A DNA stretch of 64,000 bases, from positions 209,879,298-209,943,297 of the forward strand of contig NC_134138.1 in assembly GCF_033958435.1 (NCBI RefSeq). Reading direction: 5' to 3'. The DNA is from Carettochelys insculpta (taxonomy: Eukaryota > Chordata > Testudines > Carettochelyidae). Below the pieces are notes generated by a model that did no database searches, was not told the origin of the DNA, and saw only the letters and a list, made by a program, of their open reading frames with translations. Position numbers and translations under genes: made by a program. Of this stretch, positions 1-11,546 are shown piece after piece (position 1 is the stretch's first letter; each line of letters opens with the position of its first letter).

Positions 1-410
1 GTGTTGCTGTTTTTCACCTATAAATAATTCTCATTTCCTTTTCTAGGTAATAAACCTTTAGATGGTTTATTACACGATTGGTTAAAGGTGTCATATTTGA
101 TGTATGATCTCGGGGTGCTAATTGATCGGGGTAAGTGACTGGTCTCTTGGGATTGGAATCAACTTGTATGCTTTGTGATTTTTGATGTAAGTGATCGTTT
201 ATCATCAGTAAGTCCAGGTTGCCTAAGCAGAAGGACACACTGGAGAGTCTAAAGGATCTGTCTGTGACTCTGGACTGATATAGTGATCCAGCAGTTCACA
301 TTTGTTGCTGGGTTGGTGAAATCTAAAAACATACCACTAGTTTGTCTGTCTGTCTGACAGCCTGCCATCAGGTAGGCACTCACACACGAGCAACATCTGA
401 CAGCGTGATA
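1..410 (+). repeat. Dispersed repeat, LTR-element-like, class uncertain
   Basis: The segment shares ordered blocks with 62620-62870 in the same orientation: TGTGATTTTTGATGT, then a GAGTTCACA-like block, GTGAAATCTAA, ACATACCAC and a CTGCC..AGG block. Spacing is similar and divergence is high. This shows a dispersed repeat. I infer part of an LTR retroelement or its 3' region, but no terminal TG/CA pair or target duplication is visible and the left edge may lie outside the window. No coding capacity is evident. Confidence 0.5.
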
Positions 411-2035
411 GAGGAATGCAGAGACATTCCCTTCTCCACTGTCACAGAAAGACTTCTTTAATGAGACTAAATTTAATTATTTATTCACCATGACCCTTAA
501 TATTGTGAAGAAAGAGAGAATTATCCAAACCAAAGAATTCCAGCTTCTGGCTTGCTACAAAAAGATTTCCATTAAAAATAGAACTGGGTCCAAGCTTAAA
601 AGTTTGGACCTGAATCCAAAGTTAGTGAGTAAGTGAATGAGTGAGAAAGGGAGAGAAAAAGTTTAGAGCACAAGTTCTGGCTTATCCCTAATTAAATCTC
701 TGTTTTCACATATTCATAATTTTCTGAAACATTCTCCATATGGACTAAAATTTTCCATGTGTGGTATATAAGTAATGCAGCTGACCCAAACCCAGCCAAA
801 AAATGCTTTATATGTCCAAATATATAGTATGTATATATATTACATGTAATGTATATGTAGAAATACTTGATGAGATGGTGCAAAGGTTTCACAGTCACAT
901 GACTAGGATAATGATCTTATTCAGCAGTGGAAACCTTATGAACTAATTATGGGGGTAGAGGGTGAACACAGATACCATTCTGCATAAGAATCATCACTTA
1001 CAGAATGACTATGATTTTTTGTTTAAGTGCTCTGTTGACAAAGTTAGGTACTATTATTGTGGTGAGTCCCAATCATGAAAAATTCTGAGGGGAGAATAGT
1101 CTTACTAATACCTTTTAGAAAATTCTAAAAATAAGCTCAAATAGATACTCAATACACAAAAATGTAGCAATGTCAACTTTCAATATTTCCAGGCCTACAA
1201 GGGCTTTCAACTAAAGCTTATGTTGTTGGGAAGTAGCTAGTCATAGCTTTTTGGTGATATAAGTGTACAATTTCTAACCCAGATGGTTTAGAGATGGTAA
1301 ATCTTAAACCTGTCACTGGTCCAGGAGTGAATATTTCTAATCCTACGCCTTAGGGGGGAAATTAAACATTTTGCTATCATGGTGAAAGATGTCACAGAAA
1401 AATTTGAATTAAATAGAAATTCCACTGTGGGGAAAAAGAAGGAAACATTTTATGTGGTCAGATGTTTTAGACGTGATTTATATTGATGGTAGCTATTTGA
1501 GAGTTGTGCAGAGATTTGGACTATTAGAAGCACTTCCGACAGATATGGATTAGTCAGCAGAGTGGATTTGGGGAAGTCAAAGAAGCATGTAAAAATAGTA
1601 TTTATAACATGAAGATCATCACTCCATATGTGACTCTGTGTATGATGCCATACGCTGAAGATACATTATGTCATGTTGATAACTTCTAAAACTTCAGGAT
1701 AATTCGCTAATTTTGGCATGCCGTTATACTAAAAAGAACAAGAAACTGGTCCAAAGATACTTTGAAAAATAAGCTGAAAGAATTTCTTTGAAATTTTGTT
1801 GCTGACGTTTCAGCGTCCTGTTCAGTATTCCAAACAAACTTTCTACTGAAAAGAAACTGAACTTGGTGAAAAATGTTGCAGACTGAATTTGCATCTCCAC
1901 AACAAGAGAATGAGATCCTTTTTCAAAGAAGACAGGGTCTAAAAATCACTAGCCAGAAATAGAAATTTGTAATAAATAGTTTAACAATTTGTTGCCATGG
2001 TATTGGTCTCCTAAACTCACCTGAACTTTGAAGTC
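411..2035. other. AT-rich non-coding stretch
   Basis: No gene, long open frame or recognisable repeat is visible. There is a short TA-rich run near 815-850. I see nothing else to annotate. Confidence 0.5.
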
Positions 2036-2043
2036 TGCTAAAC

Positions 2044-2386
2044 CAGTGGTTCTGAATCAAGGGTACATGTGCCTCTAGGGATGCAGAAGTCTTCCATGGG
2101 GCACATCAACTCATCTAGATGTTTGCCTAGTTTGACAACAGGCTACATAAGAAGTGCTAGTGAAGGCACTAGTTACCAAATTTCATACTAGGTCTCGTTT
2201 CTATTGCTCTCTATATGTACACTGAAATGTAAGTATGATATTTATATTCCAGTTGATCTGTTTTGGGGGGGTGGGTTGTGTGACTTGTAAGGAAATAGTT
2301 TTCAAGTGAGGTGAAACGTGGGGGCACGTGAGACAAATCAGACTGCTGAAAGAGGTACAATACTCTGGAAAGGACAAGAGCCACTG
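2044..2386. mobile_element. hAT-type MITE, 343 bp
   Basis: The element starts CAGTGGTTCTGAATC and ends in the complement of CAGTGGCTCTTGTCC, giving short terminal inverted repeats (TIRs). It is flanked by 8-bp direct repeats that differ at one position: TGCTAAAC at 2036-2043 and TGTTAAAC at 2387-2394. An 8-bp duplication with CAG-type termini is typical of the hAT superfamily. The interior is AT-rich and codes for no transposase, so this is a non-autonomous copy. Confidence 0.8.
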
Positions 2387-2394
2387 TGTTAAAC

Positions 2395-3369
2395 GACCCA
2401 CAGGTATTGTGCCAGATACATGTGAAATGCAGGATTTGTAGTTGATACAGTGGGGTAGGAGGGAAAAGACTAAGACTGAAGCACTTAAAACCATTGAAAG
2501 GTGCTAGTCTCCTTTCTCAGATAGCATATCACAACCCTGACTTGTGTAATGCAGGGCGCTATCAGATGACCATGGGGCAAGTGTTAGCTTTGGATATAAG
2601 CCCAAAGCATCTGCTAGGAGACTTGAGCCCAGAACTGTCTAATCCAGGAGTATCATGTTGCCTTGCCAGATACAGTTCTAAAATAACCATAAACTGTACA
2701 GATGTTTCAAACTATTCAGGAATAAAAATAATTTTTAAGTCCAGTTTCTTTTGAACTCTAAAGCTTCCTGTGTAGCTCAGTGGAAATATTTGGTGTTTAG
2801 AAAGTCATGCTGCCAGACACCTTCAGTCCAGACATTTTATTTTAACACACAGCCTCTTAAAAATACAAAAAGCTGAACAAAAATATTAAAAACAATAAAA
2901 AATGATAGTCTCCACACCAAGCCATATCCCACTAGGTCACAATGGTACAGCACCCTTGACACCATCAGAAGCAACACAGTGACACCAGTTTATACCAGTT
3001 GAAGGGTTGGCCCAAAGAGTATTCATTTTAACTCCTGTTTTTCCATTTCCAGTGTAACTCAGGAGTAATTCCATTAAACCAATGGCATTATATGGGAGAG
3101 GAGAGATGTCAAGTGAGTTGAGAATCAGGGCTTTAATTTTAGTGACTTATCTGGAGGTCAACTGTCAAAACCACAGTCCCTTAAAGTATTTGGATCATTT
3201 TGAAAAGGAAAGTTTTTTGGCTAGGAATGGTGCAGGAGATAAATAATGGATTGCTGGGCCTTTTATTTCCAAGCCTCTGGTTCAAATCCAGCCTCTGTCA
3301 GAAATCAGTGTGATGGTTTCAGTCAGTAACAAATAAGTAAGCATCCATGTAAAACAGAATCCTTTCACG
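2395..3369. other. Non-coding stretch with weak SINE-like boxes
   Basis: No gene is visible. A TAGCTCAGTGG motif near 2773 resembles a pol III A box, and GGTTCAAATCC near 3290 resembles a B box. They are about 500 bp apart, so they do not form one tRNA-like unit. At most they are SINE debris. Confidence 0.3.
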
Positions 3370-6300
3370 ATGGGGGCAGGGGAGCAAAGCCCACAGGAAA
3401 GTAGAGAAGATGGAGACCAGAGAGATGGGTCAGAAATGGGAGAGAATACGGGCTATAATGGCAGAGAAAAAGCAGGGTCAGGGCAAAACTGTGAGGCAAG
3501 ATCAAGTCAATATCTTATATGTCTATATACAAATGCAAGAAGTATGGCTAATAAGCAGGAAGAACTGGAAGTGCTAATAAATAAATACAACTATGACATT
3601 GTTGTCATCACAGAAACTTGGTGGGATAATACATATGATTGGAATGTTGGCATGGAAGGGTTCAGCTTGCTCAGGAAGGATAGACAGAGGAAAGAGGGAG
3701 GAGGTATTGCCTTATATATTGAAAATGTACACACTTGGACTGAGGTGGAGGGGGACATAGGAAGTGGATATGTTGAGAACCTCTAGATTAAGCTAAAAGG
3801 GGTAAAAAACAAGGGTGATGTCCTGCTTGGAGTCTACTACACTCCGCCTACCCAGGTGGAAGAGGTGGATGAGGCTTTTTTTAAACAACTAACAAAATCA
3901 TTGAGGGCCCAGAATTTGGTGGTGATGGGGGACTTCAACTATCCAGATATATGTTGGGAAACTAACACAGTGACACACAGACTCTCCAATAAGTTTTTGG
4001 ACTGCACTGGAGACAAATTTTTATTTCAGAAAGTTGAAAAACCTACCAGGGAGAAGCTGTCCTAGATTTGATTTTAACAAATAGGGAGGAACTGATTGAG
4101 AATCTGAAAGTGGAAGGCAGCTTGGGTGAAAGTGATCATGAAATCATAGAGTTCACAATTTTAAGGAAGGGTAGAAGGAAGAACAGAAAAATAGAGACAA
4201 TGGATTTCAGGAAGGTGGATTTTGGTAAACTCAGAGAGGGTCTTGTGGGAAGCAAGATTGAGGGGAAAAACAATGGAAGAGAGTGGGCAGTTTTTCAAAG
4301 GGACCTTATTAAGGGCCCAAAAGCAAGCTATCCCTCTGCGTTAGAATATTTGGCAAAAGACCGCCTTGACTTAACCAGGAGATCTTGCATGATCTCAAAA
4401 TAAAAAAGGAATCATGTGAAAAATGGAAACTAGGACAAATTACAAAGGATGGGTATAGGCAAACAACACAAGAATGCAGGAACAAGATTAGAAAGGCAAA
4501 GGCACAAAATGAGCTCAAATTAGTACGGGCATAAAGGGAAACAGAAGACTTTTTATAAATACATTAGAAGCAAGAGGAAGACCAAGGATAGGGTAGGCCC
4601 ATTGCTCATCAAGGAGGGAGAAACAGTAATGGGAAACTTGGAAATGGCAAAAATGCTTAATGACTTCTTTGTTTCGGTCTTCTCTGAGAAGTCTGAAGAA
4701 GGAATGCCTAACATAGTGAATGCTAGTGGGAAAGGGGTAGGTTTAGAAGATAAAATAAAAAAAGAACAAGTTAAGAATCACTTAGGAAAGTTAGATGTCT
4801 GCAAGTCACCAGGGCCTGATGAAATGCACCCTAGAATACCCAAGGAGCTGATGGAGGAGGTGTCTGAATCATAAGCTATCATTTTTGGAAAATCATGAAA
4901 GACAGGAGAGATTCCTGAAGACTGGAAAAAGGGGAATAAAAACAACGCAGGAAACTACAAACCAGTCAGTTTAACTTCTGTGCCGGGAAAGATAATGGAA
5001 CAAGTAATTAAGGAAGTCATCTGCAAACACTTGGAAGGTACTAAGCTGATAGGGAACAGCCAGCATGGATTTCAAAGAATAAATCATGTCAAACCAATCT
5101 GATAGCTTTCTTTGATAGGATAACAAGCCTTGTGGATAAGGGAGAAGTGGTGGATGTGGTATACCTAGACTTTAGTAAGGCATTTGATACGGTCTTGCAT
5201 GATATTCTTATCAATAAACTAGGCAAATACAGTTTAGATGGGGCTGCTATAAAGTGGGTGCAAAACTGGCTGGATAACCGTACTCAGACGGCTTGTCTAC
5301 ACTACCACCTTCCTTCAAAGGAAGGATCGTAATTAGGGTGTTGGAAGTTTACTTCAAAGTACGGGTGGGTGAGCCGCTGCTAGATGAGTGCTGGTACTTC
5401 GAGTTTAAAACTTCGAAGCTGCCATGGGGGAGAATGTGCTTAATGAAGTGCTGCCTATGCATGGCAGCACTTCATTAGTAAACTCCCAACACTCTAATTA
5501 CCATCCTTCCTTCAAAGGAAGTTGGTAGTGTAGGCAAGCACAGAGAGTAGTTATTAATGGTTCTCAATCTTGCTGGAAAGGTACAACAAGTGGGGTTCTG
5601 CAGGGGTCTGTACTGAGACCGGTTCTGTTCAATATCTTCATCAATGATCTAGATATTGGCATAGAAAGTACACTTATTAAGTTTACAGATGATACCAGAC
5701 TAGGAGGGGTTGCAACTGCTTTGGAGGATAGGGTTAAAATTCAAAATGATCTAGGCAAATTGGAGAAATGGTCTGAAGTAAACAGGAAGAAGTTTAATAA
5801 AGACAAATGCAAAGTGCTCCACTTAGGAAGGAACAATCAGTTTCACACATACAGAATGGGAAGCAACTGTCTAGCAAGGAGTATGGTGGAAAGGGATCTA
5901 GGGGTTATAGTTAACCACAAGCTAAATATGAGTCAACAGTGTGATGCTGTTGCAAAAAAAACAAACGTGATTCTGAAATGCATTAACAGGTGTGTTGTTA
6001 ACAAGACACGAGAAGTCATTTATTCCGCTCTACTCTGCGCTGCTAAGGCCTCAGTTGGAGTATTCTGTCCTGTTCTGGGTGCTGCATTTCAAGAAGGATG
6101 TAGAGAAATTGGAAAGGGTCCAGAAAAGAGCAACAAGAACGATCAAAGGTCTAGAGAATATGACCTATGAAGAAAGCCTGAAAGAATTGGGCTTGTTTAG
6201 TTTGGAAAAAAGAAGATTAAGGGGGGACATGATAGCAGTTTTCAGATAGCTAAAAGGGTGTCATAAATAGGAGGGAGAAAACTTGATCTTCTTGGCCTTT

Positions 6301-6486
6301 AAGGATAGAACAAGAAGCAATTGGCTTAAACTGCAGCAAGAGAGGTTTAGGTTGGACATTAGAAAAAAGTTCCTAACTGTCAGGGTGGACAAACACTGGA
6401 ATAAATTGCCTAGGGAGGTTGTGGAATCTCCATCTCTGGAGATAGTTAAGAACAGGTTGGATAAATGTCTGTCAGGGATGGTCTAG
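3370..6486 (+). pseudogene. CR1 ORF2 (endonuclease-RT), degraded
   Basis: The frame pieces lie in the order expected for CR1 ORF2. The endonuclease N-terminus has NARSMANKQEEL and catalytic ITETWW at about 3535-3630. [11 protein letters not shown] is at about 3930 and the endonuclease SDH motif ([10 protein letters not shown]) at about 4126. The RT part has [12 protein letters not shown] near 4804, the motif-A region [13 protein letters not shown] near 5155, and a GSVL..NIFIND block near 5600-5650 after the MITE. The catalytic FADD box reads FTDD (near 5684). The C-terminal domain ([17 protein letters not shown]) is at about 6110. A stop follows ENL at 3784 and at least six later breaks occur. 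The endonuclease would nick target DNA and the RT would prime at the nick, but neither can be made whole from this copy. Confidence 0.9.
5289..5540. mobile_element. Palindromic MITE inserted in CR1
   Basis: Ends read GGCTTGTCTACACTACC and the complement of GCTTGCCTACACTACC. Short flanking CAGA repeats (5285-5288 and 5541-5544) bracket an insertion into the CR1 sequence CTCAGAGAGTAG, which is uninterrupted in the copy at 39105. The arms carry the same CCTTCC..GGAAGG, GTAATTAG and GTGTTGG blocks in opposite orientation, so most of the element is an inverted repeat. A second nested hairpin with AATGAAGTGCTGCC arms lies at about 5440-5478. The duplication length is unclear (4-6 bp), so hAT is likely but not proven. 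Confidence 0.8.
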
Positions 6487-6576
6487 ACAGTACTTGGTCC
6501 TGCCATGAGGGCAGGGCGCTGGACTTGATGACCTCTCAAGGTCCCTTCCAGTCCTTGCATTCTATGATTCTATGAT

Positions 6577-6890
6577 CACAAATAAAACTGATTGATCCCC
6601 TGGTGCCACTTGATTCGGCACGTTGTTACTGAACTATTCCTTCAGTGCAGAAGCCCAGAACTGGAAAACTAATGATCCTCTCACAGTGATTCTTTGCCCT
6701 TCTGAGTCCAGGTTAAAGTGCGTTGAGAGAGTAGCATGAAGATCTTATCATACTGCTACTGCTGTCCACGTACATCCCATTCTGCTAGAATAAAGAAGAG
6801 GCTGTCATTTTTCACCAAAACTAAATTCACACAGCTCTCATTAAGACTGTTTTCTTCTGTTGTTGTATATGGTGAACTCCACTTTCCAAA
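6577..6890. other. Non-coding spacer
   Basis: The stretch between the CR1 tail and the next MITE shows no gene or recognisable repeat. Open frames on both strands here are short and overlapping. Confidence 0.5.
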
Positions 6891-6893
6891 TGA

Positions 6894-7178
6894 GGGCTGG
6901 TCTATACTTACCAGAAGATCAATGCGCTGGCAGTCAATCTTCCGGAGTTTGATTTTGCACGCCTGGTGAAGATATGGCAAAATTGATCTCTCTGGGCTCT
7001 GCAGTCAACCCTGTACTCCATGCTAACATGTGGAGTAAGGGAGGTCGACTGACAGTACAGAGGCTAGTCCTTCACTAGGAAAATAAGCCAATTTCAACAG
7101 GTCAATTCTAGCTACGCAAATCCTGTAGCTAGAATTGTGTATGCCAGATTGACTTATTTCCCTAGTATAGACTTACCC
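6894..7178. mobile_element. Harbinger/hAT-like MITE, 285 bp
   Basis: The left end GGGCTGGTCTATACT and the complement of the right end, GGGTAAGTCTATACT, form an imperfect TIR with a common GGG....TCTATACT pattern. The trinucleotide TGA sits on both sides (6891-6893 and 7179-7181), which would suit the 3-bp duplication of PIF/Harbinger elements, although TWA is the usual form. No coding sequence is present. Assignment to Harbinger rather than hAT is inference. Confidence 0.6.
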
Positions 7179-7182
7179 TGAG

Positions 7183-7505
7183 AGTGATACATGACACCTC
7201 ACTGCCTGTCCACAGTCAAGTTCCTCACAGAGGTTACATCTGCACTATAGGGTTTTGTCGATGAAACTGGTGTTTTGTCAACAAAACCTCAGGTGCATCC
7301 ATATTCCCAAGGTTTTCTGTGAACAGTAAAACAACAGAATGCAGCACTTTTGTTGACATTCTTATCCCGCTGCCCATGATGCAAAATGCTCTGTCAACAG
7401 AGAGCTGGCCTGGATGTTCTGGGGGGGCCCTGTTGACAGACAGAACTTCTGGAACACCAGGCAGTGCTGTCTGCTATGCTTCCAGTTGACTGTTTTGTTG
7501 AGAGA
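7183..7505. repeat. MITE fragment with TTTTGTCGA-type motifs
   Basis: The stretch contains repeated short motifs such as TTTTGTCGA, TTTTGTCAACA, CTGTCAACAGA and CTGTTGACAG, in direct and inverted order. The segment near 47970-48075 carries a related set (TCTGTCAACA, CTGTCGACAGA). This resembles an abundant reptile MITE family rich in GTCGACA palindromes. The boundaries are not defined. Confidence 0.45.
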
Positions 7506-7539
7506 GTGGCCAGGCAGTCTATTTTTGACTGGGTGATAG

Positions 7540-7665
7540 GATGGGTCATTGGATGATTACTTATTATGTTCCTTGCTTCTGAAGCAGCTGATACTGGTCA
7601 TTGAAAGAAGACAAGCTATGGGGCTAAAGGTTCCTCTGGTCTGGCTCAGTATGGCCATTCTTATG
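7540..7665 (+). mobile_element. CR1 3' tail fragment (second subfamily)
   Basis: The block CCTCTGGTCTGGCTCAGTATGG followed by CCATTCTTATGA matches the 3' end of the CR1 copy at 31692-34340 (GGTCTGACCCAGTATGG..CCATTCTTATG). Only about 125 bp of 3' UTR remain, as usual for strongly 5'-truncated CR1 insertions. No target duplication is visible. Confidence 0.75.
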
Positions 7666-7669
7666 AGAC

Positions 7670-10600
7670 TTGGATTCAAGTCTCTATGCTAGAGTAGGGG
7701 GTTTGAACCAGGGTCCAACCCTACCTTAGGTGAGTGCTTCCACAGCTGCCCTATATGGGGGTGGTCACTAGCGTCTCAAACACTTTTTTATGGCCCTTTG
7801 ATTTGCTGATAATTCAAAAGCAACAACTCATAATTAGTTTCAAGTTGACCCCAACTTATTTTTTGGAACTTCTAATGAGCCTCAAAATTTGTTCTTCACA
7901 CAGCTTTAATTCATGGTGCTGTAACTGGTTAAATTTTTCAGGCATAGAACAGACCATAGATTTTACTACAAGATGCTCAGACGTCATGGTACAGTATGAA
8001 AACCAAGATACATAGACACAGAAAGGCTCCTTTACACCAATTTTACTACATTCCCATTCTACTGGTACCAGTAGAGTTATTCATGACTTACCTCAGTGCA
8101 AATAAGAGGAGCATCAGTTCCAGAGTTTCATGCTGATTTCTAGATTTTCTTAGATTCAACAGATTTCTAAGGTGGTTTAAATAGTCTCTTGTGATTTAAA
8201 CTCAGCATTCTCCTGGCTGTTGCTCTCATGGGGTTTGGTAAAACTACATGCCTAAGCAATATTTTGAATAATCCATGTCATTCACCTCCTCATTTTGGTT
8301 CCTGTGGTGGAAACCTATGGCGGTACCTTCAGCCTCCTGTGAAGGGAAGTTTAAGTTCCCATCCTGAAATGAGAGAACAAAGGTCCTCTTCTTAGACAAA
8401 ATAAAGTTCCCACATTAGAGGTGGAAATGAATGAATGAAGAAAAGTCCTTTTGAAGAGAATAAAATCTTTGGGGAAAAGCACATGTCACACCCCGAGGGA
8501 CATGGCCCCAAGCGTGTGGAATTATTTTTTCCTTTTAACATTCAGAGTCACAGGTGAAGGAGGGATTGTCGTATAACAATTGACTTAGCATCAATCTAAA
8601 ATGGGTCAGAACCCCCCATGGCCTTTGGAATTAGGAACCATAAGGGATAAAACTGGTGAGGATTAATACCTTTAGAAGCAGAGGAAACTCAGAGGTGTTG
8701 AATTTTATTTGCAAATAGCGTAAGTGAGATAGGAGTTCAAATGTCTTCTGTTACATTTCTCCACCACATCCTACCTGTTTAAGATGTATGGCTTTACTAT
8801 GGTCCACGAACTTCACAGCTACCTGAGCCCTGAGGCTGCAGTAAACCATGGTGCTGGTGTGCCTCTGATAGCTGATGCAATTCCTCCATTCAGATTTTCC
8901 CCAGTGTTCTTCCAAAACCCCACTTTGCGTGGAGGTGGAGAGAATCTCAGCCACAGACGCTCCAGTTCATGCCTTCCTTAACCTTCTGTAGTCAGGGCTT
9001 TTCCTAGCAGGGCAGGATTTGCTCCAAAGATGGAAAACCCGAGGGAATCTCGCTCTCTCTGGTTGTATGCTAGGAGTGTGTTTTATAAAAATGGGGGAAA
9101 GAATCCCAACCTAAATGATAAAAAATGGGCCCTTGCTGCTTAACTAATCAATCATCCATTTAATTTAATCTTTCTGAAGTTTTTCAGCAGCTACGTGCAC
9201 ACAGTATGCAAAGAGATTCATATTGTAGGAACTGCCAGGATGGCAGTAAGGTCAGCATCTCAATCAATAGTAACTCAGCCTGAACAGATATCTAATCAAA
9301 AAGAAAAAGGTCATCTCCAATAACATGTTTTCAAAAGACTGTCCAGCAAAATCTAATCACTGATTACTGAAAATGTAGTCTAGTGGTGACCTTGTTTGCT
9401 GTTATTTAACTGTACATTATTAGCTAATTTCATCCTGGTTGTGGATTAAATTTTCACAATTATTTTATTAGTTGAAATAATAAATTGACATCCCCTGGGG
9501 AAAAGTGGTCTTGCTCATGCTCAATGGCGTAATTTTTCTGCCAGCTTCCTATACCCCACTCACACTCACTTCTTTAGTTCTCAAGAAAGCAGCACTGTAA
9601 GGACTAGCCACAGTACGCCGTGCTTTTTAGCAGATCGAAACCAAAATCAAATACATTTGGTTGAGATTCAGTGTCGGGCATTAATTAGAGAGCTTCCCTC
9701 AGTTTTTAAAGAGAAGGAGACTCATTAGATTCCATTCAGTTTAAATAGGTAATTGGCAAAGCTATTTTGTCTGTGTGTACAAATCTCAGATTCAGAAGAC
9801 ATTTGTACAGCCTAACGTATTGCTAGGAAGTAGTGCTAATTATTAGTATTTAAGGTGCAAGCTTTGGCCTTTGGATTCAATGTTCGCTCTAGAATGTTAG
9901 AATCCAGATTCCCTGTGAAGTCTTGTAATTGCAATCCAGATAGTTAATGGAATCTGTCATCTGGGAGCAAATAAAGGACAGAGATCATGGGTTCTAATTT
10001 GAGATGCTTTCTTGCAGAGTCAGGCAGTCAGACTGTTTTGGGCCTCAGTCAACCCACCAGAAAACTAAATAAAAACTATGAGCATGATGAAAACTATATG
10101 CTGTCTCTAACCTTAAGTCTGAATGTATGAATTAATTATACAACTAAGAAGATTCAAAGTGGCATTTTTTTCATGCTACTTGCCCAGCAGGCAGCCATAT
10201 TAGCTCTTTTTTTCACTTCATTAGAGGCAGTTCCATTAGTTAGCCCCATTCAGATATGAAAATTGTCCTCAGAGAAGGAATTTTTTAAAAAAGTTGAGCC
10301 TCCAATTCATGAAATGTAGTCTGCAAAACCACTGACATCAAATGCAGATGCTATTATTGCAGAAGGTTATGATATTACCGCACACTGGTTGCTTGTCCTC
10401 TTTCCGACAAAGTGGTAAATGTATCCCAAGATTTATTTTAATGCAGCTTTCAATATTTTAGTATTTTTTGTCCCTAGTCCTTGGCTAGTTTTCATGTTAT
10501 TTTCAAAGAAAATGGCATGACTAGGTATTCTGCAAAAACAAAAAGAAATCCTTTGGCAGTTCAGAAGCTAAGGCCATTAATACACTACCCCACCCTTTTG

Positions 10601-11180
10601 GAAAGGGCATGTAACTTGCAGTGACACCAGGATTTTACTTTCTAGATCTCTGCTACAGCAGTTGGACACTTCTGTGTCCACGTTTGTCCTTTCTAAAGAT
10701 GAGATGTGATACTGCTTTAAATCAATAGGCAATGCCACACACAATGGCAATGCCAAAAAACAACTTGCTTACCCTTTAATTCAAATAATTTCTACAAATG
10801 TATCTAATTAGAAATTAGATCAGCTCTCTGCAAGGAAACCAGTATTCTCATGTCCAAATCAGCAAGGTTTGCAAGTGTGTATACACACTGTGCTGAGTGA
10901 GACAGGGAAGTAAATACAGAAGATAAATGATACATTTTTTAAGAGTCCGTGGAAGGTATGTGCCTGAATTTTATTAGCAGACAACGGGTTGTATGTGTAT
11001 AACACCTGAACTATTTACTCTCACTAAACAAAGAAAACAAAGCCTGTGTGCACAAAAAACGAAGTCTTTTAGTCAATGGACTGCTCTGAAAACTCAACCC
11101 TCTAAATCTGCAATACTATTTACTGGCAGCTGAGAAAGAAAACACCATGGGGGCACTAAAGTCATGTGATCATAACCACC
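7670..11180. other. AT-rich non-coding region with a faint MIR-like trace
   Basis: No protein-coding gene is recognised. The largest frames (65-93 codons) lack domain character. Around 9985-10100 a faint MIR-like pattern appears on the + strand (TCATGGGTTCTAATTTGAG .. GGGCCTCAGTCAACCC), too decayed to bound. Nothing else is seen. Confidence 0.4.
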
Positions 11181-11546
11181 TTTAGGCTGCATCTACACTA
11201 GCCGGCTACTTCGAAGTGGCCAGCACAACGTCGAAATAGCACCCATCACATCTACACGCTCCTTGTGCTAGTTCGACGTTGAAATCGACATTAAGCAGTG
11301 AGACGTCAAAATTGCTATTCCCATCAGAAGATGGGAATAGCGCCCTATTTCCACGTTGAACGTCAAAGTAGGGTATGTGTAGACAATCCGCGTCCTGCTA
11401 CTTTGAAATAGCAGGGTCAGCCATGGTAGCAATCAGCTGAGGGGTTGAGACGTGCTGGCCAGCCCCTGTAGGGCTCTATGATCTCCGCGCCCAGAGGTTC
11501 TTAAAGCTGCATGGACCCGGAAACCCCATAGCAGGAAGCTGACAGC

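Larger units (their letters stand above)
3370..6576 (+). mobile_element. CR1 LINE, ORF2 remnant with intact 3' end
   Basis: This is a CR1 retrotransposon lacking most of its 5' part. It reads through an apurinic-type endonuclease, a reverse transcriptase (RT), and a 3' tail ending at ATTCTATGATTCTATGAT (about 6559-6576), the octamer repeat diagnostic of CR1. The 3' UTR carries the GGACTTGATGACCTCTCAAGG block common to the other copies here. A palindromic MITE interrupts it at 5289-5540. Stops and frameshifts are spread through the coding part, so it cannot move by itself. It belongs to the same subfamily as the copies at 29331, 35640 and 38801. Confidence 0.95.
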
